From: Bradyrhizobium sp. Ghvi
GTDB lineage: Bacteria; Pseudomonadota; Alphaproteobacteria; Rhizobiales; Xanthobacteraceae
DNA: 64,000 nucleotides
Assembly (NCBI RefSeq): GCF_900115265.1
Contig: NZ_FOVU01000008.1
Coordinates: 62,001-126,000 of the forward strand
Reading direction: 5' to 3'
Shown one piece after another: positions 16,799 to 24,730 of this stretch. Position 1 is the first letter of the stretch. Each line of letters begins with the position of its first letter. The translations under genes and the position numbers were made by a program. The notes under the pieces are model-generated. The model ran no database searches and was not told the origin of the DNA. It saw nothing but the letters and a program-made list of their open reading frames with translations.

Positions 16799-17545
16799 TC
16801 AGTGATGGGCGAGGATTTCGCCAAGAAACTGCCTGGTGCGGGCGTGCTTTGGATTGCGGAAGAAAGCGTCGGGCGCACCTTCTTCGATGATCTGGCCTTC
16901 GGCCATGAATATCACACGATCGGCAACCTGGCGGGCAAAACCCATCTCGTGGGTGACGCAGATCATGGTCATGCCGTCGTTGGCGAGGCCAATCATGGTG
17001 TCGAGCACCTCCTTGACCATCTCGGGATCGAGAGCCGAAGTCGGTTCGTCAAACAGCATCACCTTGGGCTGCATGCAGAGCGCGCGCGCGATCGCGACGC
17101 GCTGTTGCTGGCCGCCCGAAAGCTGGGCCGGATACTTCTCGGCCTGGTCACCGATGCGCACGCGCTCGAGGTATTTTCGCGCGATCGCTTCCGCCTCGGT
17201 CTTGCTGACGCGGCGCGCGCGAATGGGCGCGAGCGTGCAGTTCTGTAACACCGTCATATGCGGAAAAAGGTTGAAGCTCTGAAACACCATACCGACGTCC
17301 TGGCGTACGACATCGATAGCCTTGATGCTGTCGTCCAGCCGATGGCCGTTCACCACGATGCTTCCCTGCTGGATCGCCTCGAGGCGGTTGATGCAGCGGA
17401 TCAGCGTCGACTTGCCTGAACCGGACGGCCCGCACACCACGATCTTTTCGCCCTTGCGCACGGTGAGATCGACGTTGCGCAGAGCTTGGTACCCGCCGTA
17501 CCACTTCTGCACGCCTTTCATTTCGATCAGGATCTGGTCCTGCAT
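16799..17545 (-). CDS. Polar amino acid-type ABC transporter ATP-binding protein (GlnQ-like)
   Basis: 248-aa ATPase. Walker A GPSGSGKST, Q-loop VFQSFNLFPHMT, signature LSGGQQQRVAIAR, Walker B VMLFDEPTSALDPE and switch ICVTHEMGFA are all present, the textbook GlnQ/HisP pattern. I chose ATG 17545 (MQDQILIEMKGV); upstream in-frame residues are not family-like. It follows the binding protein and two permeases in the same operon. PAAT-family ATPases energise import of amino acids, opines and related small anions. Confidence 0.94.
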   Translation of the reverse strand: MQDQILIEMKGVQKWYGGYQALRNVDLTVRKGEKIVVCGPSGSGKSTLIRCINRLEAIQQGSIVVNGHRLDDSIKAIDVVRQDVGMVFQSFNLFPHMTVLQNCTLAPIRARRVSKTEAEAIARKYLERVRIGDQAEKYPAQLSGGQQQRVAIARALCMQPKVMLFDEPTSALDPEMVKEVLDTMIGLANDGMTMICVTHEMGFARQVADRVIFMAEGQIIEEGAPDAFFRNPKHARTRQFLGEILAHH

Positions 17546-17604
17546 GCTGGTCTCCGCTGTCGGGCAGCGGCCAACGCGGATCGCGCGTCGGCCGCTTGCG
17601 GTGG

Positions 17605-18432
17605 CTACTGGACTGTGAAGGGAACGCCGGGGACCGAGTCCGGGAAGATCGGCACGGGCGCCTTCATCCACTTGGCGTAGAAGCCGGCTAATTTGCCATT
17701 GGACTTGATCTGGTCGATGAATTTGTTGGCCGTCTCGTTCCACTCCTTGTCTCCCAAACGGGTACAAGCCCCGTTGTACAGAGCGGTGAAGTGAAGCTTG
17801 GGCTCGAACCCGAGTTCCGGCTTCGCGGCGTTCAGACGCTGCGGGTAGAAGCTGTTTGCGCCGACGGCCTGCACCTGGCCGGAGAGCAATGCCTGGATCG
17901 TGGCCGCGTCATCGTCAAACCTGCGGATTTCGGTGCCCGCTGGCGCACTGTTGGTGACCTGAGTGTCCTGCGTCGAGGATCTCGGAACGCCGATAACGTA
18001 CTTGCCCATGTCAGCATTGCTGTTGATCGGGGTCGCCTGGGCAGCGACGAGCGTGATCTCGTTGGCAACATAGGGCTTGGAATACTGCACGGCCTTTGCA
18101 CGTTCGGGCAGCATGGCCATCGTCGCGAACAGAATGTCCACGCGGCCCGTCGTCAGTGCCGGAATACGATTGGCGACCGCGAGCGGGACGAACTCGGCCT
18201 TCACACCGAGATAGTCAGCGAAGGCGCGCCCCATGTCGGCATCGATGCCATCCTGCTTTCCCGAGCTGTCGACATAGCCCCAGGGAGGATTGTCGCCCTG
18301 AATGCCGATGACTACGACGCCCTTCTTCTTGACGTCTTCCAGAGTGCCCGCCTGCGATTTGCCTGCGGCGGCGATTGCCGCCAACGCCAGCAGCGCGCCC
18401 CCGAGCTGGCGACGATTGAATAAAAACAACAT
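17605..18432 (-). CDS. Family 3 (polar amino acid-type) periplasmic substrate-binding protein
   Basis: 275 aa with a signal peptide of about 28 residues (RRQLGGALLALAAIAAAGKSQA). The SBP_bac_3 pattern follows: GTLEDVKKKGVVVIGIQ, the GYVDSSGKQDGIDADMGRAFA segment contributing the ligand pocket, and AMLPERAKAVQYSKPYV near residues 105-122. Two cysteines are not obvious lipobox residues, so it is soluble periplasmic. In canonical members an Arg/Asp pair binds amino acid carboxylate and amine. Given the shikimate-pathway enzymes around it, the ligand may be a non-amino-acid carboxylate, but this is unproven. Confidence 0.92.
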   Translation of the reverse strand: MLFLFNRRQLGGALLALAAIAAAGKSQAGTLEDVKKKGVVVIGIQGDNPPWGYVDSSGKQDGIDADMGRAFADYLGVKAEFVPLAVANRIPALTTGRVDILFATMAMLPERAKAVQYSKPYVANEITLVAAQATPINSNADMGKYVIGVPRSSTQDTQVTNSAPAGTEIRRFDDDAATIQALLSGQVQAVGANSFYPQRLNAAKPELGFEPKLHFTALYNGACTRLGDKEWNETANKFIDQIKSNGKLAGFYAKWMKAPVPIFPDSVPGVPFTVQ

Positions 18433-18483
18433 GAGTATCTCCTCCTGGTGATGGCTGTGTTTGATTGGGTAGGGACGCCATTC

Positions 18484-19140
18484 CTACCTTTGACTGGCCA
18501 GGGCCAGCCTGGCCTCCATCCGGCTGCCCCACCATGAGAGTGGCCAGCATAGGATGAAATACATTGCGCCGACCACGCCGAAGACGAGCAACGGCTGGAA
18601 GGTCTGGTTCGAAACGATCTGACCGGCGCGGGCGAGCTCGATGAAGCCGACGATAGCGGCGAGCGAGGTGCCCTTGATGAGCTGCACGAGATAGCCGATG
18701 GTCGCCGGCAGTGAGATGCGGATGGCCTGCGGCAGCACGATGTCGCGCATGCGGGAGGAATAATGCAGCCCGAGCGCCATCGCCGCCTCGGTCTGACCGC
18801 GAGGGACCGCCTGGATTGCACCGCGCCAGATCTCGCCGAGGAAGGCGGAGGCGTTCACGGTAAAGCCGATCGCCACAGCGACGAAGGCGTCGAGCTTCAG
18901 CCCGGTGAGCGCCAATCCGTAATACACGACGAAAAGCTGCAGCAGCAGCGGCGTGCCCTGGAATACCCCGATGTAGATGCGGGTGATCCATTCCACACCC
19001 TTGTGACCACAGGTGCGCAGCAATGCGATAGCGAGTCCCGCCGTGCAGCCGCCTGCGAATGCGACCAGCGTCAGCAGCACGGTCCATTGCAGACCACGCA
19101 GCAGGAAGCCGAACTCCGGAAGACCAAAATGCGGTGTCAT
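18484..19140 (-). CDS. Polar amino acid-type ABC transporter permease (second)
   Basis: 218 aa, HisM/GlnP type with about five membrane spans. The EAA-like loop is visible as EAAMALGLHYSSRMRDIVLP near residues 135-155. ATG 19140 has a Shine-Dalgarno GGAGGAG immediately upstream, which decides the start over the longer open frame. It forms a heterodimeric channel with the preceding permease gene (gap 10 bp). Confidence 0.93.
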   Translation of the reverse strand: MTPHFGLPEFGFLLRGLQWTVLLTLVAFAGGCTAGLAIALLRTCGHKGVEWITRIYIGVFQGTPLLLQLFVVYYGLALTGLKLDAFVAVAIGFTVNASAFLGEIWRGAIQAVPRGQTEAAMALGLHYSSRMRDIVLPQAIRISLPATIGYLVQLIKGTSLAAIVGFIELARAGQIVSNQTFQPLLVFGVVGAMYFILCWPLSWWGSRMEARLALASQR

Positions 19141-19150
19141 AATCTCCTCC

Positions 19151-19819
19151 TCAGCGTGTCGGATATGAGAAGAAGCGGTGAGAGATGGCCGCAAAGCCCA
19201 GCATCAGTAGCCAGGAGATCCCGAGATAGAGGAAAGTGACGGAGAAATAGACCTCGAAGCTGCGGAATGTGTCGCTTTCGATGCGCTGCGCAACCGATGT
19301 CAGTTCGTAAGCGGACACCGCCGAGCATATCGACGATGTCAGCGTCAGCATGATGAACTGCCCTGTGAGCGAAGGGTAGATCGCACGAAGAGCGGGCTTG
19401 AGCACGATGAAACGGAATACCTGTCCTTTGTGCAGTCCAAGCGCGTAGCCCGCCTCGACTTGTCCCTTGTGAATGGATTGCACCCCGCCGCGGATGATCT
19501 CGATGGCGTAGGCGCCGCCATTGACGCCGAGGGCGATGATGGCGGTGGCTGTCGGATTGAGCTTCAATCCAATGAGTGGCAGGGCGAAGAACAGAAAAAA
19601 GATCTGAACCAGGAAAGGAGTATTGCGCACGATCTCGACGAAGCCGATCACGAAGGCACGCAACCAGGCCGCCTTCGCATCGCGTGCCGCGACGCCGGCG
19701 ACACCGATCATCATTGCAAGCGTCATTCCGGCGAGCGCCAGGGCCAACGTACCCACACACCCCCACAGTAGGGTGGGCATCGCATGCCAAACCACGGAGA
19801 AATCGAGCGTATAGCCCAT
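19151..19819 (-). CDS. Polar amino acid-type ABC transporter permease (first)
   Basis: 222-aa inner-membrane permease of the HEQRo family. The His/Glu/Gln/Arg/opine signature region is present (NTPFLVQIFFLFFALP near residues 65-80), and the coupling loop EAGYALGLHKGQVFRFIVL lies near residue 140. It is the first transporter gene of the operon, 51 bp after the quinate-dehydrogenase-like gene. Confidence 0.93.
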   Translation of the reverse strand: MGYTLDFSVVWHAMPTLLWGCVGTLALALAGMTLAMMIGVAGVAARDAKAAWLRAFVIGFVEIVRNTPFLVQIFFLFFALPLIGLKLNPTATAIIALGVNGGAYAIEIIRGGVQSIHKGQVEAGYALGLHKGQVFRFIVLKPALRAIYPSLTGQFIMLTLTSSICSAVSAYELTSVAQRIESDTFRSFEVYFSVTFLYLGISWLLMLGFAAISHRFFSYPTR

Positions 19820-19870
19820 CTTGCGTTTCCTCTCGGGCGTTGTGCGTGCCGCTCGCCCATCGGCTGGGTG

Positions 19871-20734
19871 TTACCCTCCCAGGGTCGCGAAAGTCGCGAA
19901 GAAGACGTCCGGATCGGGTGAGATGCCCGTGAACAGGCGGAATGCCTCCGTGCCCTGGAAGATCGCCATGCCGCCGCCGTCGACCGTGCGGCAGCCGAGG
20001 GCACGCGCCGTGCGCAGCAGTGCGGTTTCCAGCGGGAAGTAGACGATCTCGGCAACCCACAGATCGGCACGCAGCAGGCCCGTCGGCAGCGGCGTGCCCG
20101 GATACTTGTCCATGCCGATGGGCGTCGCGTTGACAATTCCGTCCGCGGCAGCCACAGCCGCAGCGACATCATGCCCGACCTTCAATCGCCCTTCCGCAAA
20201 GCGGGGGGACAAGCCGTCCACCACATTCTGCGCCTTGGCCGGATCGACATCGATGATGGTCAGTTCCTCCACGCCCAGTTTCATCAATGCGAAAGCGACC
20301 GCCACGCCGGCACCGCCGGCGCCGAGTTGGACGACGCGGCCGAGCGGCGCCCCGGCCATGTTGCGGCGAAAGTTCTCGGCGAAGCCGAACCAGTCCGTGT
20401 TGTGGCCGGTCATTCGGCCATTCCTGATCACCACGGTGTTCACCGCACCGAGCGCCTGAGCGTCAGGCGAGAGCTCGTCCAGCAGTGGAAGGATCGCCTG
20501 CTTGCAGGGATGGGTCACGTTTAACCCGTCAAAGCCCATCCGCTTTGCAGCCGTAAGCAACTCCGGCAGCGCCTCCACACCGAGCTTCAACTCTGTCAGA
20601 TCGATCTTTTTGTAGAGATAGCGGATGCCGGCGGCGTCCGCGGCCGCTTCGTGCATCGGCGGAGTGCGGGAGGCAGCGATTCCACTGCCGATCAGCCCGA
20701 CGAGAAAGCTGGACTTCGGATGCATGCTCGGCAT
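19871..20734 (-). CDS. Quinate/shikimate dehydrogenase, QsuD-like (probable NAD-dependent)
   Basis: About 287 aa. Shikimate dehydrogenase fold with an N-terminal substrate motif GLIGSGIAASRTPPMHE that reads SRT where biosynthetic AroE has SKS/SxS, a catalytic Lys in NVTHPCKQ, an Asp in HNTDWFGF, and a dinucleotide loop LGAGGAGVA followed by IIDVDPAKA. The acidic residue after beta-2 favours NAD over NADP. These features match Corynebacterium QsuD-type quinate/shikimate dehydrogenases that work in catabolism. The start is ATG 20734 or 20725. It lies 5 bp after the classical aroE-like gene, making a pair of unlike paralogues. Confidence 0.85.
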   Translation of the reverse strand: MPSMHPKSSFLVGLIGSGIAASRTPPMHEAAADAAGIRYLYKKIDLTELKLGVEALPELLTAAKRMGFDGLNVTHPCKQAILPLLDELSPDAQALGAVNTVVIRNGRMTGHNTDWFGFAENFRRNMAGAPLGRVVQLGAGGAGVAVAFALMKLGVEELTIIDVDPAKAQNVVDGLSPRFAEGRLKVGHDVAAAVAAADGIVNATPIGMDKYPGTPLPTGLLRADLWVAEIVYFPLETALLRTARALGCRTVDGGGMAIFQGTEAFRLFTGISPDPDVFFATFATLGG

Positions 20735-20739
20735 CGCCG

Positions 20740-21567
20740 TCAGCTCAATGGGACAGTCAGCTCGGCGATGACCTGAGCCGTGCTTGGTCGAACGCCACGC
20801 CACCAGGCAAAAGCTTCCGCCGCCTGCTCGACCAGCATGCCGACGCCGTCGGCGAGCTTGGCTACGCCTTCGGTGCGGGCCGCTCGCAGAAAGGGAGTGA
20901 GCCCCTTGCCGTAAGCGAGTTCGTACGCGAGCTCCGCGCCCCGAAAGACATTCCCCGGAAGCGGCGGCATCTCACCGCGCAAGCTGGCGGATGTCGCGTT
21001 GACCACGACGTCGTAGCCCTCGGCAAGATCGGCCAACTCGGCATAGCCGCTGACGATCAGGGGACCACAGCCGGCAAACTCTTCGGCCAATGCCACCGCC
21101 TTCGACAGCGTTCGGTTGACCAGAACCAGCTCGGACGGCTCCTGGCGCAGGAACGGCAGCAGCGCGCCACGCGCCGCTCCTCCAGCGCCGAGCATCAGGA
21201 CGCGGCGGCCGGCCATTTTGACGCCAAGATTGACCGTGATGTCGCGCACGAGGCCAATCCCGTCGAAATTCTCGGCAATGATCCGATCGCCCTCGAACTT
21301 CAGGCAGTTTGCGGCGCCTGCTCGTTTGGCACTCTCTGAAAGCACGTTTGCATAGGCGAAGGCATCGAGCTTGAACGGGGCGGTGATATTCAGCCCCTTG
21401 GCGCCCCCGGTCCGGAATTGTTCAACCCGTTCCTTGAAGCCATTGAGGGGGCCCTCGATCGCCTCATACACAAGGTCCTGTCCCGTCATCTTGGCGAAAG
21501 TGCCGTGGATGAGGGGTGATTTGCTGAAGCCGATCGGATTGCCAATCACCGCATAACGATCGCTCAT
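20740..21567 (-). CDS. aroE: Shikimate dehydrogenase, classical AroE type
   Basis: 275 aa. Reduces 3-dehydroshikimate to shikimate with NADPH, or acts in reverse. Canonical substrate motif GNPIGFSKSPLIHG, catalytic K66 in NITAPFK and D102 in ENFDGIG. The nucleotide-binding loop LGAGGAARGALL is followed by VNRTLSKA, whose NRT motif marks NADP specificity. It starts 3 bp after the CaiB gene stop. Because a separate housekeeping aroE usually lies elsewhere in rhizobia (near coaE/dnaQ), this is probably a catabolic or auxiliary copy; that point cannot be tested here. Confidence 0.92.
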   Translation of the reverse strand: MSDRYAVIGNPIGFSKSPLIHGTFAKMTGQDLVYEAIEGPLNGFKERVEQFRTGGAKGLNITAPFKLDAFAYANVLSESAKRAGAANCLKFEGDRIIAENFDGIGLVRDITVNLGVKMAGRRVLMLGAGGAARGALLPFLRQEPSELVLVNRTLSKAVALAEEFAGCGPLIVSGYAELADLAEGYDVVVNATSASLRGEMPPLPGNVFRGAELAYELAYGKGLTPFLRAARTEGVAKLADGVGMLVEQAAEAFAWWRGVRPSTAQVIAELTVPLS

Positions 21568-21570
21568 GGC

Positions 21571-22812
21571 TCACTCCCGCACGGCGGCTTCGTTGTACAA
21601 CACGCCATCGCGCACCATCGCCTCGACGGCTTCGCTCGACAGTCCGAGCGAGGCCGCAATGCGCCGATTGTCCTGGCCGAGCAGTGGCGCCGGGGTACGC
21701 ACCGTGGTGTCACACCCGGAGAAGCGGAACGGCAGGTTCGGCAACGTCACCTTACCTAGCACAGGATGTTCCTGCTCGACCAGCATGCCGCGCGCATGGA
21801 TCTGCGGATCCTTCACGACCTCCTCGATGGTCTGCACGGGAGCGGACGGCACACCTGCTTCGTCGAGGGCCGCGAGACAGGCATCCCGGGACGGTTGCGA
21901 CAGCGTCCAGTTGCGCACGAGCTCCATCGCTTCGGCATAATGGGCGTTCCGCGCGGCCGGCGTGGTGAATCGCTCGTCGGATGCCAACGTGGCTCCCCCG
22001 ATCAGATTCGCCAACCGCCGCCACGCGTCGTCGACTTGCGCAGCGATGACAAGATTGCCGTCCCTGGCCGGAAAGACGCCGTAGACAGTCGAGTCCGGCT
22101 GGCCGCTGCCGGTCTGCTTCGGCAGATCGGTACCGCCGGAGAGGAAGTAGCGCTGAACCGCATAGTCGTGCATCGAGACCATGCAGTCGTACAGCGCCAG
22201 ATCGATATGCTGGCCCCGCCCGGACGATGCGCGGCCGACCAACGCTGCGTTGATCGCAGCCACACCGTGAATGCCGGTATACATATCCGCGAGCGGCATC
22301 CGCAACAGCGGCGGCGCTTCGCCGGGGGTACCCAATTGCGCCAGGGCGCCCGACATCGCCTCCGCGATCAGGCCGAAGCCCGGACGGTCGGCGTAGGGAC
22401 CGGTGTGGCCATAGGCGGAGACCGAGCAGTAGATCAGTCCGGGGTTCCGCGCCGAGAGCGCCTTGTAACCGAGCCCGAGGCGTTCGAGTGCACCCGGGCG
22501 GTAGTTCTCGATGAAGACATCGGCCGTGTCGACCAGCTTCATCATCATGTCGAGACCGCGCTTGTCGCGCAGGTCGATGCACAGTCCCTGCTTGCCCATG
22601 TTCTGCTGCAGGAAGTAGCCGGATTGTCCGTCCTTGAAATAGCCGTGGGCGCGGCCCGCGTCGCCTTGCTTCGGACGCTCCACCTTGATGACCTCCGCGC
22701 CCATCGCGGCGAGGCAGCGGCCCATGAACGGGCCGGCCAGAAAATGGCTGTAGTCGATGACGCGAATGCCCTTGAGCGGCAAATTCTGGAGCGGCGGATC
22801 TTGCTCGGTCAT
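21571..22812 (-). CDS. CaiB/BaiF-family (class III) CoA-transferase
   Basis: 413 aa. Transfers CoA between acyl donors and a carboxylic acid. N-terminal Rossmann-like segment IRVIDYSHFLAGPFMGR and GAEVIKVERPKQGDAGR (residues 16-60), followed by the catalytic Asp in LRMPLADMYTG near 183-193, which forms the acyl anhydride. The length is typical. It shares ATGA with the MaoC gene upstream. With MaoC it forms a module that would activate an organic acid to its CoA ester and then hydrate it. Confidence 0.93.
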   Translation of the reverse strand: MTEQDPPLQNLPLKGIRVIDYSHFLAGPFMGRCLAAMGAEVIKVERPKQGDAGRAHGYFKDGQSGYFLQQNMGKQGLCIDLRDKRGLDMMMKLVDTADVFIENYRPGALERLGLGYKALSARNPGLIYCSVSAYGHTGPYADRPGFGLIAEAMSGALAQLGTPGEAPPLLRMPLADMYTGIHGVAAINAALVGRASSGRGQHIDLALYDCMVSMHDYAVQRYFLSGGTDLPKQTGSGQPDSTVYGVFPARDGNLVIAAQVDDAWRRLANLIGGATLASDERFTTPAARNAHYAEAMELVRNWTLSQPSRDACLAALDEAGVPSAPVQTIEEVVKDPQIHARGMLVEQEHPVLGKVTLPNLPFRFSGCDTTVRTPAPLLGQDNRRIAASLGLSSEAVEAMVRDGVLYNEAAVRE

Positions 22813-23276
22813 GCCTGCTCTCCTGCGGCGGCCTTAGGGCGCATCGGGATCATCAGCCGATGCTCACCGAGCTGCACGACTTCGCCGTGCTGATTGATCA
22901 GCTCCGAGGGAAGCACCACGATGCCCCACCCATCGCGCTTTGTTGCGCGCATCGAGCCGACGCGGAACTTTACGTGCACGGTGTCACCGAGCTTGATCGG
23001 CAGCTTGAAATCCCAGGTCCAGCCCAGCGACATCCCCGGAAGGAAGCGGTAGTCGGCGCGCGTCTTCAGACCGTCGGCGAGGGACAAGCCAAACAGCCCG
23101 TGCGCGACCCGCGTGCCGAAGGGTGTAGTTTTGGCGTATTCCTCGTCGACATGAACAGGCGTGAAATCACCTGTCAGTTCGGCATAGGCGTTCACCATCG
23201 CCTCGGTGACGGTCACCGAAGGGGTAACGCATTCGTCGCCGACCTTGGCATCGTCCCAGTATCGTTCATCGGTCAT
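22809..23276 (-). CDS. MaoC-family hydratase/dehydratase
   Basis: 155-aa single hot-dog domain. The hydratase-2 active-site motif is present as GDFTPVHVDEEYAKTT (catalytic Asp and His near residues 36-41) followed by HGLFGLSLADGL. MaoC enzymes hydrate or dehydrate enoyl-CoA-type thioesters. Its stop overlaps the CaiB start. The neighbourhood suggests that it acts on the thioester produced by the CoA-transferase. Confidence 0.92.
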   Translation of the reverse strand: MTDERYWDDAKVGDECVTPSVTVTEAMVNAYAELTGDFTPVHVDEEYAKTTPFGTRVAHGLFGLSLADGLKTRADYRFLPGMSLGWTWDFKLPIKLGDTVHVKFRVGSMRATKRDGWGIVVLPSELINQHGEVVQLGEHRLMIPMRPKAAAGEQA

Positions 23277-23295
23277 GTCGCGTCTTCCTCAAACT

Positions 23296-23682
23296 CTAGG
23301 CACGGGGATTGATCGCCAGGGCCGCTTCTACGGCACCTGCGCTGGCTTGCAGGATTTCGATGTTGAGCCCGCCCGGCAGCTCGAGCCAGTTCGGCCCCGC
23401 AGGCAACGCCTTGGCACCCCAGGCGGCGGCACGGGCGAGTACACCTTCGTAATCGTCGACCATGATGCCGAGATGGGCGAGACGGCCCTCCGGTCCGACA
23501 AAATGCGGATCCTCGATCAGTTGCACGCTTCCGAGCACCCAAACCTGACGCGGCCGTGCGCCATCGGCGGGCTGCTCGTCGCGAATGGAAAGACCAAGCA
23601 CCTCACGAAAGAAGCCGACGTGATGGTCGACATCCGGCACACGGATCGCGACGTGTTCGACGTAAGCGCGGGGCAGCGACAT
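23296..23682 (-). CDS. VOC-family (glyoxalase/dioxygenase fold) protein
   Basis: 128 aa with two beta-alpha-beta-beta-beta modules. Possible metal ligands are H8 (VEHVAIRVPD), a His in HLGIMVDDYEG near residue 70 and a Glu in NIEILQAS near 115. The fold includes glyoxalases, epimerases such as methylmalonyl-CoA epimerase, and ring-cleavage dioxygenases. Next to CoA-transferase and hydratase genes, an epimerase or lyase role is possible. The exact reaction is not assignable. Confidence 0.87.
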   Translation of the reverse strand: MSLPRAYVEHVAIRVPDVDHHVGFFREVLGLSIRDEQPADGARPRQVWVLGSVQLIEDPHFVGPEGRLAHLGIMVDDYEGVLARAAAWGAKALPAGPNWLELPGGLNIEILQASAGAVEAALAINPRA

Positions 23683-23686
23683 CGTC

Positions 23687-24631
23687 TCAGGCCTTTCCCG
23701 GATAGTCGCTGCGGGCGTATTCGAGCCCCTTGACCAACGCGACGAGTGTTGAATTGACGGGGGTCGGCACGTTGAGCTTGGCGCCCCAACGCACGACCGA
23801 GCCGTGAATGTAATCGACCTCGGTCAGATTGCCGGATTGCAAGCTCTGCAACATCGATGTCTTGAACTGGGGCGGTAGTCCAGCGGACGCCATCGTCCAG
23901 GCGAGGCGCGGATCGGCGATGGAGATCTTCACGCCGGCAGCCTGCGCGACGGCGATGCCCTCCGAGATCGCGGCCAGCGCGCAATCTTCCAGGATCGGCA
24001 GCGAATAGAGACCGCCATAGGTCAATCCGGTAATGGCGGTGATTCCTCCTCCGGCGACGTTGATGAACAGCTTGTCCCACATCGTGCCAAGGATGTTGTC
24101 GCTCAGCAGCGTGAGAATGCCGGCACCATTAAAAGCCTCGGAAATCCGCTGTGCGCGTTCCGTCAAGCGTCCATCGAGTTCGCCGATGATGGTTTCCTTG
24201 CCTACGACCCCGGAGCGAACGTGACCAGGGCCGAGCAGCACGCCACCCACGTAGGTCTTGCCCGCCATGACCCGGTCACGACCGACTTCCTCGGAAAGGA
24301 TGTCCTCGTGACCAAGACCGTTTTGAAGCGACATGACAACCGTCTGCGGCCCGATGATCGGCGCTGCCGCACGGATTGCATCCCGCGTGTGATAGGACTT
24401 GACGAGGACGATGACGAGGTCCGCCACTGCGCCGACCTGGATCGCCGAGGTGCAGGCGGAGACCTTCACGACGGTCTCGGCGTCTCCCTCCAGCATCCGG
24501 AGACCACCGGCATTGATCGCGTCGACATGGGCCTGGAACGGATCGATCAGCCAAACTTCGGCTCCGCCACGCGCCAGCGTCCCCCCGATGGTCGAGCCCA
24601 AGGCTCCCGCTCCGATAAAGCAGATCCTCAT
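23687..24631 (-). CDS. Ketopantoate reductase-family (PanE/ApbA-like) dehydrogenase
   Basis: 314 aa. Rossmann fold RICFIGAGALGSTIGG (GxGxxG), the Lys-containing VLVKSYHTRDA, and the catalytic lysine in MWDKLFINVAGGGITA near residue 180 place it in the PanE family of 2-oxo/2-hydroxy acid reductases. It is the first gene of the 12-gene operon, 100 bp from the divergent LysR gene. An isolated biosynthetic PanE is unlikely in this setting; an oxidoreductase acting on the pathway substrate is more probable, by context. Confidence 0.88.
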   Translation of the reverse strand: MRICFIGAGALGSTIGGTLARGGAEVWLIDPFQAHVDAINAGGLRMLEGDAETVVKVSACTSAIQVGAVADLVIVLVKSYHTRDAIRAAAPIIGPQTVVMSLQNGLGHEDILSEEVGRDRVMAGKTYVGGVLLGPGHVRSGVVGKETIIGELDGRLTERAQRISEAFNGAGILTLLSDNILGTMWDKLFINVAGGGITAITGLTYGGLYSLPILEDCALAAISEGIAVAQAAGVKISIADPRLAWTMASAGLPPQFKTSMLQSLQSGNLTEVDYIHGSVVRWGAKLNVPTPVNSTLVALVKGLEYARSDYPGKA

Positions 24632-24690
24632 CCGAACGCTTCTCCTCGCCTTTTTGGCGTTGAAGCGTGCTAGCAGGCCGCCCTGTATTT

Positions 24691-24706
24691 GGATATGCTA
24701 TGATCC
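24691..24706. promoter_or_regulatory. Candidate LysR-type regulator site in divergent promoter
   Basis: GGAT-N8-ATCC (24691-24706) lies in the 99-bp space between the divergent PanE-like (24631) and LysR (24731) starts. It embeds AT-rich half sites (ATATGCTATGAT) with T-N11-A character as expected for LysR family boxes. The assignment rests on position and symmetry only. Confidence 0.4.
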
Positions 24707-24730
24707 TTATACCCATTATTGCGGATTGCA

